In this document: positions 51,278-59,470 of the stretch, one piece after another
Numbering within the stretch: position 1 is the first letter of the stretch
How the letters are laid out: each line of letters begins with the position of its first letter
Source: Maribacter algarum (ex Zhang et al. 2020)
Lineage (GTDB): Bacteria; Bacteroidota; Bacteroidia; Flavobacteriales; Flavobacteriaceae
Assembly (NCBI RefSeq): GCF_005885635.1
Contig: NZ_VATY01000006.1
Span: 1-64,000 of the forward strand
DNA length: 64,000 nt
Direction: 5' to 3'
Made by a program: the position numbers and the translations under genes
The notes under the pieces: generated by a model
What the model saw: only the letters and a program-made list of their open reading frames with translations
What the model was told of the DNA's origin: nothing
Database searches by the model: none

Positions 51278-53677
51278 ATGTTTAAGAACTATCTAAAAAT
51301 CGCTTGGAGGAACCTAGTTAAGAACAAGGGTTATACTCTTATAAATGTTGGCGGACTTGCCTTGGGAATGGCGGTAACCTTAATCATTGGTCTTTGGATT
51401 CAAGATGAGCTTACCTATAACAGCTATTTCCAAAACAAAACCAAAATTGCACAGGTATTTCAATCGCAAACCTTTAATAATGAAACCGGAACAGGACCAG
51501 CTATTCCGAGACCTTTGGAAAAAGCATTACGAGAAGGATACGGTGATAATTTCAAGCATTTGGTCATGGTTACTTGGACAGGTGACCGTTACCTGAAATA
51601 TAAAGAAACCAATCTTTCAAGAACAGGTAATTGTGCTCAAAGAGAAACACCTGAACTATTGGATCTTCAAATTATTAAGGGAGAAAAAGATGGGCTTCGA
51701 GAAATCAACTCGATTATGCTATCCGAATCCACCGCCAAAGCGCTATTTGGCGACGAAGAACCGATTGGAAAGACAGTTCAGGTAAGTAACCAATATGATT
51801 TGATGGTCACTAGCGTATACAAAGATATTCCGGTAAATAATTCATTTAATGATACCGATTATCTGATTCCTTGGGAACAATATTTGGCCACCACAGAATG
51901 GGTAAGAAATGCTGAGGATAGCTGGGGCAACAATTCTTTTCAAATGTTCGTTCAAATGGCCGACAATGCAAATATGGATAGAACAAGCGAGTCTATCCGT
52001 AATGTAAAGAAAGATTTGAACGAGGATACGGCGGAATTTAATCCACAGATTTTCCTTTTCCCTATGGAAGAGTGGTATCTCCGTGGCAATTTTGAAAATG
52101 GGAAACAGACGGGTGGTCGCATCAAATACGTTTGGCTATTCGGATTTATAGGTGCTTTTGTACTTCTATTGGCATGTATCAACTTTATGAATTTGAGCAC
52201 AGCACGATCCGAAAAAAGAAGCAAAGAAGTTGGAATTCGCAAGTCAATCGGCTCACAAAGAGGTCAATTGATTTATCAGTTTTTAAGCGAATCGTTCTTG
52301 GTTGTCCTATTTGCTTTCTTCATTGCCTTGGTGATTGTATTACTATCCCTAAACGGATTTAATGAGTTGGCCCGAAAAGAGATTGCCTTTCCATGGTCAA
52401 ACCCTGTTTTTTGGGGTATTTCTTTGTTTTTCGTCCTTTTTACAGCTTTGTTGGCGGGCAGTTATCCAGCCTTGTATTTATCCTCATTTAAACCGGTGGA
52501 TGTTCTCAAAGGAACTTTTAAAACTGGCCGTTATGCTGGTCTGCCAAGAAAAATACTGGTAGTGCTTCAATTTACGGTATCTGTCGCTTTTATTATTGGT
52601 ACGGTCATCGTAATGGAACAGATTAATCATGCCAAGAATAGACCTGTAGGATATGATAAGGAGGGATTAATACAGATTCCTACCTTTAGCCAAGATTTTA
52701 GTGGAAAGTACGATTTGATGCGTACCGAGTTTTTAAGTTCCAATGCGGTTGTTGAGATGTCATCTTCCAGTAGTCCGACTACGCGAATTTGGTCGAACCG
52801 AGGAGGTTTTACCTGGGAAGGTAAACCGGAAGGCTTTCAAGAAGATTTAGCTTGGACCGAAGTTTCTCCGGAATATGCAAAATCATTGAATTTAAAGATT
52901 GTAGAAGGAAGGGATTTTTCTAGAGAATTCGCTACCGATTCTTTGGGAGTGCTCATCAACGAAACTGCGAAGAAGTATTTGGGCATGCAAAATCCTGTAG
53001 GTAAATTTTTGAAAGATGATGATGAGGAAGACCCGGGTCCGCCGTTAAAAATTATCGGTGTGGTTCAAGATATGATTACACAATCTCCCTATGAGCCGGT
53101 AAAACAAGGGGTTTATGTATATGACCGATTTAATAATTCTAGCTATTATAACCTTAGGTTGAATCCGGAGAAAAGCTCAAGCGAGAATATCGCGGTTGTT
53201 GAGCGGGTATTCAAAGAACATTTTCCAGATATACCCTTTGAGTATGATTTTATAGATGAGGAATATGGCGAAAAATTTGCTTCTGAAGAACGTATCGGCA
53301 GCTTATCAGGAATTTTCACAGCCTTAGCTATCTTAATTAGTTGTCTTGGCTTATTTGGACTCACATCTTTTGTAGCCGAACAGCGCACCAAGGAAATCGG
53401 GGTACGAAAAGTATTAGGCGCATCTGTGTTCAATGTCTGGAACATGCTCTCGAAAGATTTTCTAAAACTGGTGACTATTTCTTGTTTTATCGCGATACCC
53501 ATATCTTATTATATAATGAATGGCTGGTTGCAAGACTATCCATATCGGGTAATCTTAGAGTGGTGGATTTTCTTGCTCGCAGTAGTAGGGGCAATGGGTG
53601 TTACTGTTTTGACGGTAAGTTTTCAGGCAATCAAAGCGGCCAAAGCCAACCCAGTAAAAAGCTTGCGAACGGAATAA
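51278..53677 (+). CDS. FtsX/MacB-type ABC permease, array member 6
   Basis: A 799-residue permease starting MFKNYLKIAWRNLVKNKGYTLINVGGLALGMAVTLIIGLWI. Its first periplasmic domain (LTYNSYFQNKTKIAQVFQSQTF, GYGDNFKHLVMVTW, KALFGDEEPIGKTV) closely parallels that of member 7 (IAQVMQNQTF, KYGDHFKHVV, EALFGDENPIGKTI), so these two are sister paralogues. Coupling motifs are KEVGIRKSIGS and KEIGVRKVLGA. An acidic, Pro-containing loop (KDDDEEDPGPP) is unique to it and may bind a cation or partner. It ends NPVKSLRTE. Confidence 0.92.
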   Translation: MFKNYLKIAWRNLVKNKGYTLINVGGLALGMAVTLIIGLWIQDELTYNSYFQNKTKIAQVFQSQTFNNETGTGPAIPRPLEKALREGYGDNFKHLVMVTWTGDRYLKYKETNLSRTGNCAQRETPELLDLQIIKGEKDGLREINSIMLSESTAKALFGDEEPIGKTVQVSNQYDLMVTSVYKDIPVNNSFNDTDYLIPWEQYLATTEWVRNAEDSWGNNSFQMFVQMADNANMDRTSESIRNVKKDLNEDTAEFNPQIFLFPMEEWYLRGNFENGKQTGGRIKYVWLFGFIGAFVLLLACINFMNLSTARSEKRSKEVGIRKSIGSQRGQLIYQFLSESFLVVLFAFFIALVIVLLSLNGFNELARKEIAFPWSNPVFWGISLFFVLFTALLAGSYPALYLSSFKPVDVLKGTFKTGRYAGLPRKILVVLQFTVSVAFIIGTVIVMEQINHAKNRPVGYDKEGLIQIPTFSQDFSGKYDLMRTEFLSSNAVVEMSSSSSPTTRIWSNRGGFTWEGKPEGFQEDLAWTEVSPEYAKSLNLKIVEGRDFSREFATDSLGVLINETAKKYLGMQNPVGKFLKDDDEEDPGPPLKIIGVVQDMITQSPYEPVKQGVYVYDRFNNSSYYNLRLNPEKSSSENIAVVERVFKEHFPDIPFEYDFIDEEYGEKFASEERIGSLSGIFTALAILISCLGLFGLTSFVAEQRTKEIGVRKVLGASVFNVWNMLSKDFLKLVTISCFIAIPISYYIMNGWLQDYPYRVILEWWIFLLAVVGAMGVTVLTVSFQAIKAAKANPVKSLRTE

Positions 53678-53688
53678 AAAATAACTCC

Positions 53689-53730
53689 GAACAAGTTCCC
53701 TGCCCTTGGGGGAGGGCTAGGGAGGAGTTC
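53689..53730. repeat. GC-rich intergenic hairpin between members 6 and 7
   Basis: TTCCCTGCCCT pairs with AGGGCTAGGGAgGA with one bulge, flanked by GAAC and GTTC, in a locus that is otherwise AT-rich. It looks like a dispersed extragenic palindrome rather than a terminator, because no T-tract follows. It may stabilise or process the long mRNA. Confidence 0.6.
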
Positions 53731-53744
53731 AAAAATTCTCAATC

Positions 53745-56138
53745 ATGTTTAAAAACTATTTAAAAATAGCCTGGAGAAATCTAAAAAGAGACCAGTCCAA
53801 CTCGTTCATAAACATTGGTGGGTTAAGTCTGGGTATTGCCGCAACGCTTTTAATCGGCATGTGGGTTTACAATGAGTTGAGCTATAATCAAGAAATTACA
53901 AATTACAAGAGTATTGCCCAAGTGATGCAGAACCAAACTTTTGCAGGGGAAATAAATACTAGTAATAATCAACCAATGCAACTTGCCCCTGTTTTGAGAG
54001 ACAAATACGGAGACCACTTTAAACATGTTGTTACTAGTTCCTTTACTAACAATAGATTGCTTTCTTATAATGAGAATAAAATATCTAGACCGGGCAACTT
54101 TATGGAACCAGGTATTACCGATATGCTCGGTCTGAATATGCTGGAAGGTAGCTACACAGCTCTCGAGGATCCTAGCTCTATAATCTTATCTAAATCAACT
54201 TCGGAAGCCTTGTTTGGTGATGAAAACCCTATTGGTAAAACCATAGAACTAGGAACGACAATGAAAGCTACAGTTGCTGGCATATATGATGATTTACCAA
54301 TGAATAGTGATTTTAGAGATCTTACTTTCATTGCTCCATGGCATTTGTTGAAAACAACCCAAAATTATGAGGAACGACTTGGTTGGGGTAATAATTGGTT
54401 CCAAACCTTTGTAGAGACTCAGAATGGAAGTTCAATGAAAGAAATATCTGCGATAATAAAAAATGCAAAATTTGATAACATTGATGCAAGTTATCAGCGT
54501 ACTAAACCAGAGGTTTTTTTACATCCAATGGATCAATGGCACCTTCATACAGAATTTGAAAATGGAATTGTTGTTGGAGGAAGAATAGAAATGATTTGGT
54601 TGTTCAGCATTATTGGTATTTTTATTTTGCTTCTGGCCTGCATCAATTTTATGAATTTGGCCACAGCACGTAGTGTAAAGAGAAGCAAAGAAGTAGGGAT
54701 TCGCAAGACAATTGGTTCACAAAGAAAACAACTAGTATTTCAGTTTTTCGGAGAATCTCTGCTCATTGTTCTTCTGGCGTTTATACTATCAGTTGTTTTG
54801 ACTATAGTCGTGCTTCCTTTTTTCAACACCTTAATTGAAAAGAGTTTGGGACTACCTTGGACCAATTCTTACTTTTGGTTGTTATCAATGGCTTTTATCC
54901 TTGTTACAGCCATTGTTTCAGGAATTTATCCTGCCATCTACCTTTCCTCATTCAAACCAGCCAAAGTGCTCAAAGGGGAAATAACCCGCAGTACCAAGGC
55001 TGGTAATTTTCGAAAGTCGCTGGTAGTCTTTCAATTTGCAATTTCCATAGCGCTGATTATCGCGACTATTACTGTTAATCAACAAATTCAGTATGCTAAG
55101 GAAAGACCCTTAGGCTATAATACCGAAAGAATGCTTTATGTACCAATCAATACGGCTGAGGTAATCAATAGTTTTGGTTCTCTACGGGAAGAATTAGTTG
55201 GGTTAAATGGTGTTGAAGAGGTGGCAGCTTCTGATGTTAGAATTACTGGAACCTATACAACGAATGGTGGCTTCAACTGGAAAGGAAAAGACCCCAACAT
55301 GAGCGAAGAATTTAGAACGTTGAGAGCAACATATGGATTTGGAGAGATGGTTGATTGGGAAATTTTGCGAGGCCGTAACTTCTCTCGCGATTTCAAAAGC
55401 GATTCTTTGGCAATGATTCTCAATGAGACAGCCGTTGCTTACATGGGATTGAAAGATCCCATAGGTGAAATAATTCAATGGGGAGACGATGAAGACCATG
55501 AGCTGTTCAAGGTTATCGGTGTGGTTAAAGATATGGTTACGATTTCCCCTTACGAACAAGCGAAACCGAGTATGATGATCCTTCATTATGGGCGGTTTTT
55601 AAATTTTGTAAATATCAAACTTAAGGCAAGTAATGACACTAATTCAACTATTGCCCAAATAGAAAATGTCTTTGGGAAGTATGATCCACAAAGCATTTTT
55701 GATTATAGATTTCTCCAAGATGATTACGCGAATAACTTTGTTGAAGAAGAGAAAATTGGCTCTTTGGCTAGTATATTTTCTTTTATGGCAATTCTTATAA
55801 GCTGTCTTGGTATTTTCGGACTCGCTGCCTTTATGGCGGAGCAACGCACAAAAGAAATCGGTATTCGAAAGGTGTTAGGAGCGTCTTATTATCAGCTTCT
55901 GAGTTTATTGTCAAAAGACTTTTTGATATTGGTTTGTGTTGCTGCTTGTATTGCCATTCCATTAGGAATTTTTTACATGGGAAATTGGCTTGAAAATTAT
56001 GATTATAGAACTTCTGTAAAATGGTGGATACCTGCAATATCGCTGGTGCTGGCATTGGGTATTACGCTACTTACAGCCAGTTTTCAAACAGTAAAAGTCA
56101 TACTTAAAAACCCCGTAAAAAGTTTGCGAACAGAATAA
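53745..56138 (+). CDS. FtsX/MacB-type ABC permease, array member 7
   Basis: A 797-residue permease starting MFKNYLKIAWRNLKRDQSNSFINIGGLSLGIAATLLIGMWV. The central block starts IEMIWLFSIIGIFILLLACINFMNLATARSVKRSKEVGIRKTIGS and the C-terminal block has AAFMAEQRTKEIGIRKVLGA. It is a sister of member 6 by its whole first periplasmic domain. The terminal segment (ILVCVAACIAIPLGIFYMGNWLENYDYRTSVKWW) keeps the W-L-E/D-x-Y-R pattern found in every member. It ends NPVKSLRTE, 24 bases before the lectin-like gene. Confidence 0.92.
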   Translation: MFKNYLKIAWRNLKRDQSNSFINIGGLSLGIAATLLIGMWVYNELSYNQEITNYKSIAQVMQNQTFAGEINTSNNQPMQLAPVLRDKYGDHFKHVVTSSFTNNRLLSYNENKISRPGNFMEPGITDMLGLNMLEGSYTALEDPSSIILSKSTSEALFGDENPIGKTIELGTTMKATVAGIYDDLPMNSDFRDLTFIAPWHLLKTTQNYEERLGWGNNWFQTFVETQNGSSMKEISAIIKNAKFDNIDASYQRTKPEVFLHPMDQWHLHTEFENGIVVGGRIEMIWLFSIIGIFILLLACINFMNLATARSVKRSKEVGIRKTIGSQRKQLVFQFFGESLLIVLLAFILSVVLTIVVLPFFNTLIEKSLGLPWTNSYFWLLSMAFILVTAIVSGIYPAIYLSSFKPAKVLKGEITRSTKAGNFRKSLVVFQFAISIALIIATITVNQQIQYAKERPLGYNTERMLYVPINTAEVINSFGSLREELVGLNGVEEVAASDVRITGTYTTNGGFNWKGKDPNMSEEFRTLRATYGFGEMVDWEILRGRNFSRDFKSDSLAMILNETAVAYMGLKDPIGEIIQWGDDEDHELFKVIGVVKDMVTISPYEQAKPSMMILHYGRFLNFVNIKLKASNDTNSTIAQIENVFGKYDPQSIFDYRFLQDDYANNFVEEEKIGSLASIFSFMAILISCLGIFGLAAFMAEQRTKEIGIRKVLGASYYQLLSLLSKDFLILVCVAACIAIPLGIFYMGNWLENYDYRTSVKWWIPAISLVLALGITLLTASFQTVKVILKNPVKSLRTE

Positions 56139-56162
56139 TAGAACGTATTAAAAACCTGTGAT

Positions 56163-56798
56163 ATGAAAACGATTAGATTTTTATTTGTCTTCTTAATAAG
56201 TACAGGGGTTTTAATTGCCCAGCAAAATGAAATTATTCCAGATTTAACCAAAGTAAACGACACTACTTTATGGAATCTTGATGATAGGGATATAATCAAT
56301 ACTACTCCAGTACATTTGAGTAAAGGTGAGGGAGATGGCATTCTATGGTTGAAATCGCTAAGCTTTGAAAATGGAACAATCGACCTTGATATAAAAGGAA
56401 GAGATGTAAGAGGTCAAAGCTTTGTTGGAATGGCTTTCCACGGATTAAACAGAAATAATTTTGAATTGGTTTACTTCCGACCTTTCAATTTTAAGAGTCC
56501 AGAGAAGAAGGGTAACTCGGTCCAATATGTTTCACTTCCTGAATTCACTTGGCAAAAGTTACGTCAAGAACATCCGGCAGTATATGAAAATGAGCCAAAT
56601 CCAACTCTAGACCCGAATGACTGGTTTCATGCAACTATTGTGGTGAATCATCCTACAGTTCAGGTTTATATAAATAATTCAGATGAACCCTCTCTGGAAG
56701 TCGAACAACTAAGTAAACGTAGAAGCGGTTGGATAGGACTTTTGGTAGGAAGTAATTCAGAAGGGGAGTTTAAAAATTTAAGAGTTACTAAAGAGTAA
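56163..56798 (+). CDS. Secreted concanavalin-like (DUF1080-type) protein
   Basis: A 211-residue protein with signal peptide MKTIRFLFVFLISTGVLIAQQ. The body is a jelly-roll typical of concanavalin/lectin or DUF1080 (3-keto-disaccharide hydrolase) folds: ENGTIDLDIKGRDVRGQSFVGMAFHGLNRNNFELVYFRPFNF, DWFHATIVVNHPTVQVYINN and GWIGLLVGSNSEGEFKNLRV. The catalytic residues of known glycosidases are not evident, so a binding role is safer. It is embedded between permeases 7 and 8 and is the only non-transporter gene inside the array, so it may act as an extracytoplasmic partner or immunity-type factor. Confidence 0.8.
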   Translation: MKTIRFLFVFLISTGVLIAQQNEIIPDLTKVNDTTLWNLDDRDIINTTPVHLSKGEGDGILWLKSLSFENGTIDLDIKGRDVRGQSFVGMAFHGLNRNNFELVYFRPFNFKSPEKKGNSVQYVSLPEFTWQKLRQEHPAVYENEPNPTLDPNDWFHATIVVNHPTVQVYINNSDEPSLEVEQLSKRRSGWIGLLVGSNSEGEFKNLRVTKE

Positions 56799-56831
56799 TA
56801 TACGGATAGAGATCAATCAAAATCATCAATC

Positions 56832-59264
56832 ATGTTTAAAAATCACATCAAAATCGCTTGGAGAAGTCTTAAAAGACAACCATTTTTTACATTCCTGAAT
56901 ATATTCGGACTTGCCATTGGTATGGCGGGCGGATTAATCATCGCACTTTACATTCATAATGAATTGAGTTATGATAAAATGTTCGCCGATGCAGAGCGCA
57001 TTCATAGGGTAAATGCGGACGTAAAGTTTGGTGGAGATGAAAGTAAATCTGCAGAAACGGCTGCGCCAATGGCGGCAGTATTGGAAAATGATTTTTCTCA
57101 GGTGGAAATGGCTACCCGAATTAGAAATCTAGGGAGCATACTTATCCGAAGAAGTAATACAAACAACAACACCAAAGAACTAAATTCTGCTTTTGCTGAT
57201 GCCAACTTCTTTGAAATGTTCGGTTTAGACCTATTGGCTGGCGATCCTGAAACGGCCTTAAAAGAACCCAACACTTTGATACTAACTAAAACTGCGGCTG
57301 AAAAACACTTTGGAGTAAGCAATGCTGTTGGGCAAGAGGTATTACTTGATAATTCAGACACCTATACCGTTACAGGCATTATTGACGATTTTCCTAAAAA
57401 TTCTTTATTGAGAAACCATAGTGTTCTAATGGCAATGTCAGGATATGAAGATGCTCAGCAAAGTGAATGGGGCAGTCATAATTACTTTACTTTCATTAAG
57501 CTCATTCCCAGTGCGCAAATTGAGGATTTTCAAGAACCGTTACAAGGGATCGTTGGAGACTATTTGATACCATGGGTGCAAAATATTTACCCAGGAATTA
57601 CAGAGGAGGCATTTAGAGAAACAGGAAATTATGTGAACTATTACTCAATACCCCTTACCGATATTCATTTATATTCGGAAGCAAGAATTGAACTGAGTGC
57701 CAACGGTGATATTCAGAATATTTATATTCTTTCATTTATTGGGCTCTTTCTGATATTATTGGCCAGTGTTAATTTCATGAATTTGTCTACCGCTCATTCG
57801 CTAAAAAGGGCAAAGGAAGTAGGTATTCGGAAAACTTTGGGGTCTAATAAATCTGGATTGGTAAAGCAGTTCCTTACGGAATCTGGGCTTATTTCCTTTA
57901 TGTCACTCATAGTTGCGGTTGTAATAGCAATTGTTGCCATGCCCTTCTTCAATGAGCTTGCTGGAACGGAGATTGGCGTTCCTTTCGCAAATCCAATATT
58001 TTGGTTGGCTCTTCTTGTCGCTGCCTTGGTACTTAGTCTGTTTTCAGGATGGTATCCAGCATTTTTTATGTCTCGATTTATTCCGGTAAAGGTTCTCAAA
58101 GGATTGGGTAAAGGAAGTGTGGGAGGTGGTAATATTCGAAATTCCTTAGTTGTTTTTCAGTTCGCTATCTCGGTTTTCTTAATCGTAGGCACGCTGGTTG
58201 TTTTTAAACAACTTGACTATATTCAAAGTAAAGACTTGGGTTTCTCCAAAGACCAGGTTTTGGTAGTTCAAGATTTTTATGGAGCGGGAGAAAAAGGTCA
58301 GGCACTTCAGCAAGAAGTGCAAAAGTTAGCGCAGGTCGAGAGTGCTACGATAAGCAGTTTTCTGCCGACCCCATCTTCAAGGTCAGACTATACATACTTT
58401 AAGGAGGGATTTCCGAATCAAGAAGATGCGGTTAATATGCAACGATGGCTTGTCGATTATAACTACTTGAAAACCTTAGATATAAAACTGAAAGCGGGAC
58501 GTGAATTCAGCAAACAACGAATTACGGATTCAACCGCTGTAATCATAAATGAAACTGCTGCTTCTCTTCTTGGATTGAGTCCCGAAGACGCTTTGGGATT
58601 GAGAGTTTCAAGTGACCTAGGAGATGAAAATGGAGAATTTTTTACCGTTATTGGTGTTATTGAAAATTTTCATTTCGAAACACTACGAGATGATATAGGT
58701 GCGCTTAGTCTAAGACTAGGGAGTTCAACGGGCAACATGGCAATACGTCTAAATGCAGGTGATTTTTCGAGTGCCGTAGCGGGAATTGAATCAGTATGGA
58801 AAAAGAACATACCAGAACAACCTTTTGCCTACAGCTTTATGGAAGATTCTTTTAATAATACGTATCAAGCAGAACAAAGACTTGGGCGTATTTTCATTGT
58901 ATTTACGCTTCTGTCAATATTTATTGCATGTCTCGGTTTATTTGGTTTGGCTGCTTTCAATGCAGAAAAAAGAACCAAGGAAATCGGGGTAAGAAAGGTG
59001 CTTGGGGCAAGTGTAAGTCAAATTTCATATCGTCTTACAATGGACTTTCTAAAACTTGTGGGCATAGCAATACTAATCTCGTTACCTCTGGGGTGGTATG
59101 CCATGAATAAATGGCTGGAAGATTTTTCATATCGAATAGAAATTAGTTGGTGGGTTTTAGCGTTGGCAGGTTTATTAGCCATTGGAATTGCAATAGTTAC
59201 GGTTAGCTATCAAAGTATTAAAGCAGCTATTGTCAATCCTGTTAAAAGCTTACGAACAGAATAA
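56832..59264 (+). CDS. FtsX/MacB-type ABC permease, array member 8
   Basis: An 810-residue permease starting MFKNHIKIAWRSLKRQPFFTFLNIFGLAIGMAGGLIIALYI. It has the longest first periplasmic domain, including a Gln-rich SQVEMATRIRNLGS segment and a PGITEEAFRETGNYVNYYSI insert. The central block has KEVGIRKTLGS and the C-terminal block has KRTKEIGVRKVLGA. The second periplasmic domain carries TPSSRSDYTYFKEG. It ends NPVKSLRTE and is followed by a 206-base gap with the second sigma-54 promoter, so it is probably the last gene of the first long transcription unit. Confidence 0.92.
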   Translation: MFKNHIKIAWRSLKRQPFFTFLNIFGLAIGMAGGLIIALYIHNELSYDKMFADAERIHRVNADVKFGGDESKSAETAAPMAAVLENDFSQVEMATRIRNLGSILIRRSNTNNNTKELNSAFADANFFEMFGLDLLAGDPETALKEPNTLILTKTAAEKHFGVSNAVGQEVLLDNSDTYTVTGIIDDFPKNSLLRNHSVLMAMSGYEDAQQSEWGSHNYFTFIKLIPSAQIEDFQEPLQGIVGDYLIPWVQNIYPGITEEAFRETGNYVNYYSIPLTDIHLYSEARIELSANGDIQNIYILSFIGLFLILLASVNFMNLSTAHSLKRAKEVGIRKTLGSNKSGLVKQFLTESGLISFMSLIVAVVIAIVAMPFFNELAGTEIGVPFANPIFWLALLVAALVLSLFSGWYPAFFMSRFIPVKVLKGLGKGSVGGGNIRNSLVVFQFAISVFLIVGTLVVFKQLDYIQSKDLGFSKDQVLVVQDFYGAGEKGQALQQEVQKLAQVESATISSFLPTPSSRSDYTYFKEGFPNQEDAVNMQRWLVDYNYLKTLDIKLKAGREFSKQRITDSTAVIINETAASLLGLSPEDALGLRVSSDLGDENGEFFTVIGVIENFHFETLRDDIGALSLRLGSSTGNMAIRLNAGDFSSAVAGIESVWKKNIPEQPFAYSFMEDSFNNTYQAEQRLGRIFIVFTLLSIFIACLGLFGLAAFNAEKRTKEIGVRKVLGASVSQISYRLTMDFLKLVGIAILISLPLGWYAMNKWLEDFSYRIEISWWVLALAGLLAIGIAIVTVSYQSIKAAIVNPVKSLRTE

Positions 59265-59308
59265 GTCTAATTTATATGAATACTGCTGTATAAATAATGG
59301 ACACTTTT

Positions 59309-59325
59309 TGTAAAAATATTTTACA
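59309..59325. promoter_or_regulatory. Candidate enhancer site of the NtrC-type regulator, copy 2
   Basis: TGTAAAAATATTTTACA is a perfect inverted repeat (TGTAAAA-ATA-TTTTACA). It agrees with the copy at 34830 at 14 of 17 bases and has the same 80-base distance to the TGGCATG box. Confidence 0.7.
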
Positions 59326-59388
59326 GTTGAGGTGTATATATTTTAACAAAAACAGCATAAGTATCTGATTGTAAAATAGTTAAATATG

Positions 59389-59404
59389 TGGCATGGAATT
59401 AGAA
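59389..59404 (+). promoter_or_regulatory. Candidate second sigma-54 promoter (degenerate minus-12)
   Basis: TGGCATG at the minus-24 position is identical to that at 34910, but the minus-12 half reads TAGAA instead of TTGCA. On its own it would be weak. Its identical context makes it credible. It would drive permeases 9 and 10. Confidence 0.5.
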
Positions 59405-59470
59405 CTGGGACGAATGTCTACTAAGGTAATCGCTTAGTTAAGAATGACATCAATCAAAAGGCTATCAGTC

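Larger units (their letters stand above)
46368..56861 (+). repeat. Repeated leader and start segment of permease genes
   Basis: Before several permease ATGs there is the same AATCAAAATCATCAATC leader, directly followed by an almost invariant first 30 bases of coding sequence. Clear copies start near 46368, 48758, 51265 and 56819; weaker forms precede members 2, 7, 9 and 10 and the ATPase gene. There is no purine-rich Shine-Dalgarno, so the leader may act as the initiation element, and it gives homology for recombination between genes. Confidence 0.7.
59265..59470. promoter_or_regulatory. Internal control region between members 8 and 9
   Basis: This 206-base gap is far longer than the others in the array. 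It holds the upstream site at 59309-59325, a weaker copy TGTATATATTTTAACA at 59333-59348, an ATAGTTA box at 59376-59382 and a minus-24-like box at 59389. Its layout matches 34830-34925 position by position. Confidence 0.65.

Noticed and set aside
53341-53763. 140-codon frame overlapping the end of permease 6
   Set aside because: It is a shadow of the permease in another frame, with no domain features.
46368-56861. CRISPR-like array from the repeated leaders
   Set aside because: The repeats lie kilobases apart at gene starts, without spacers.
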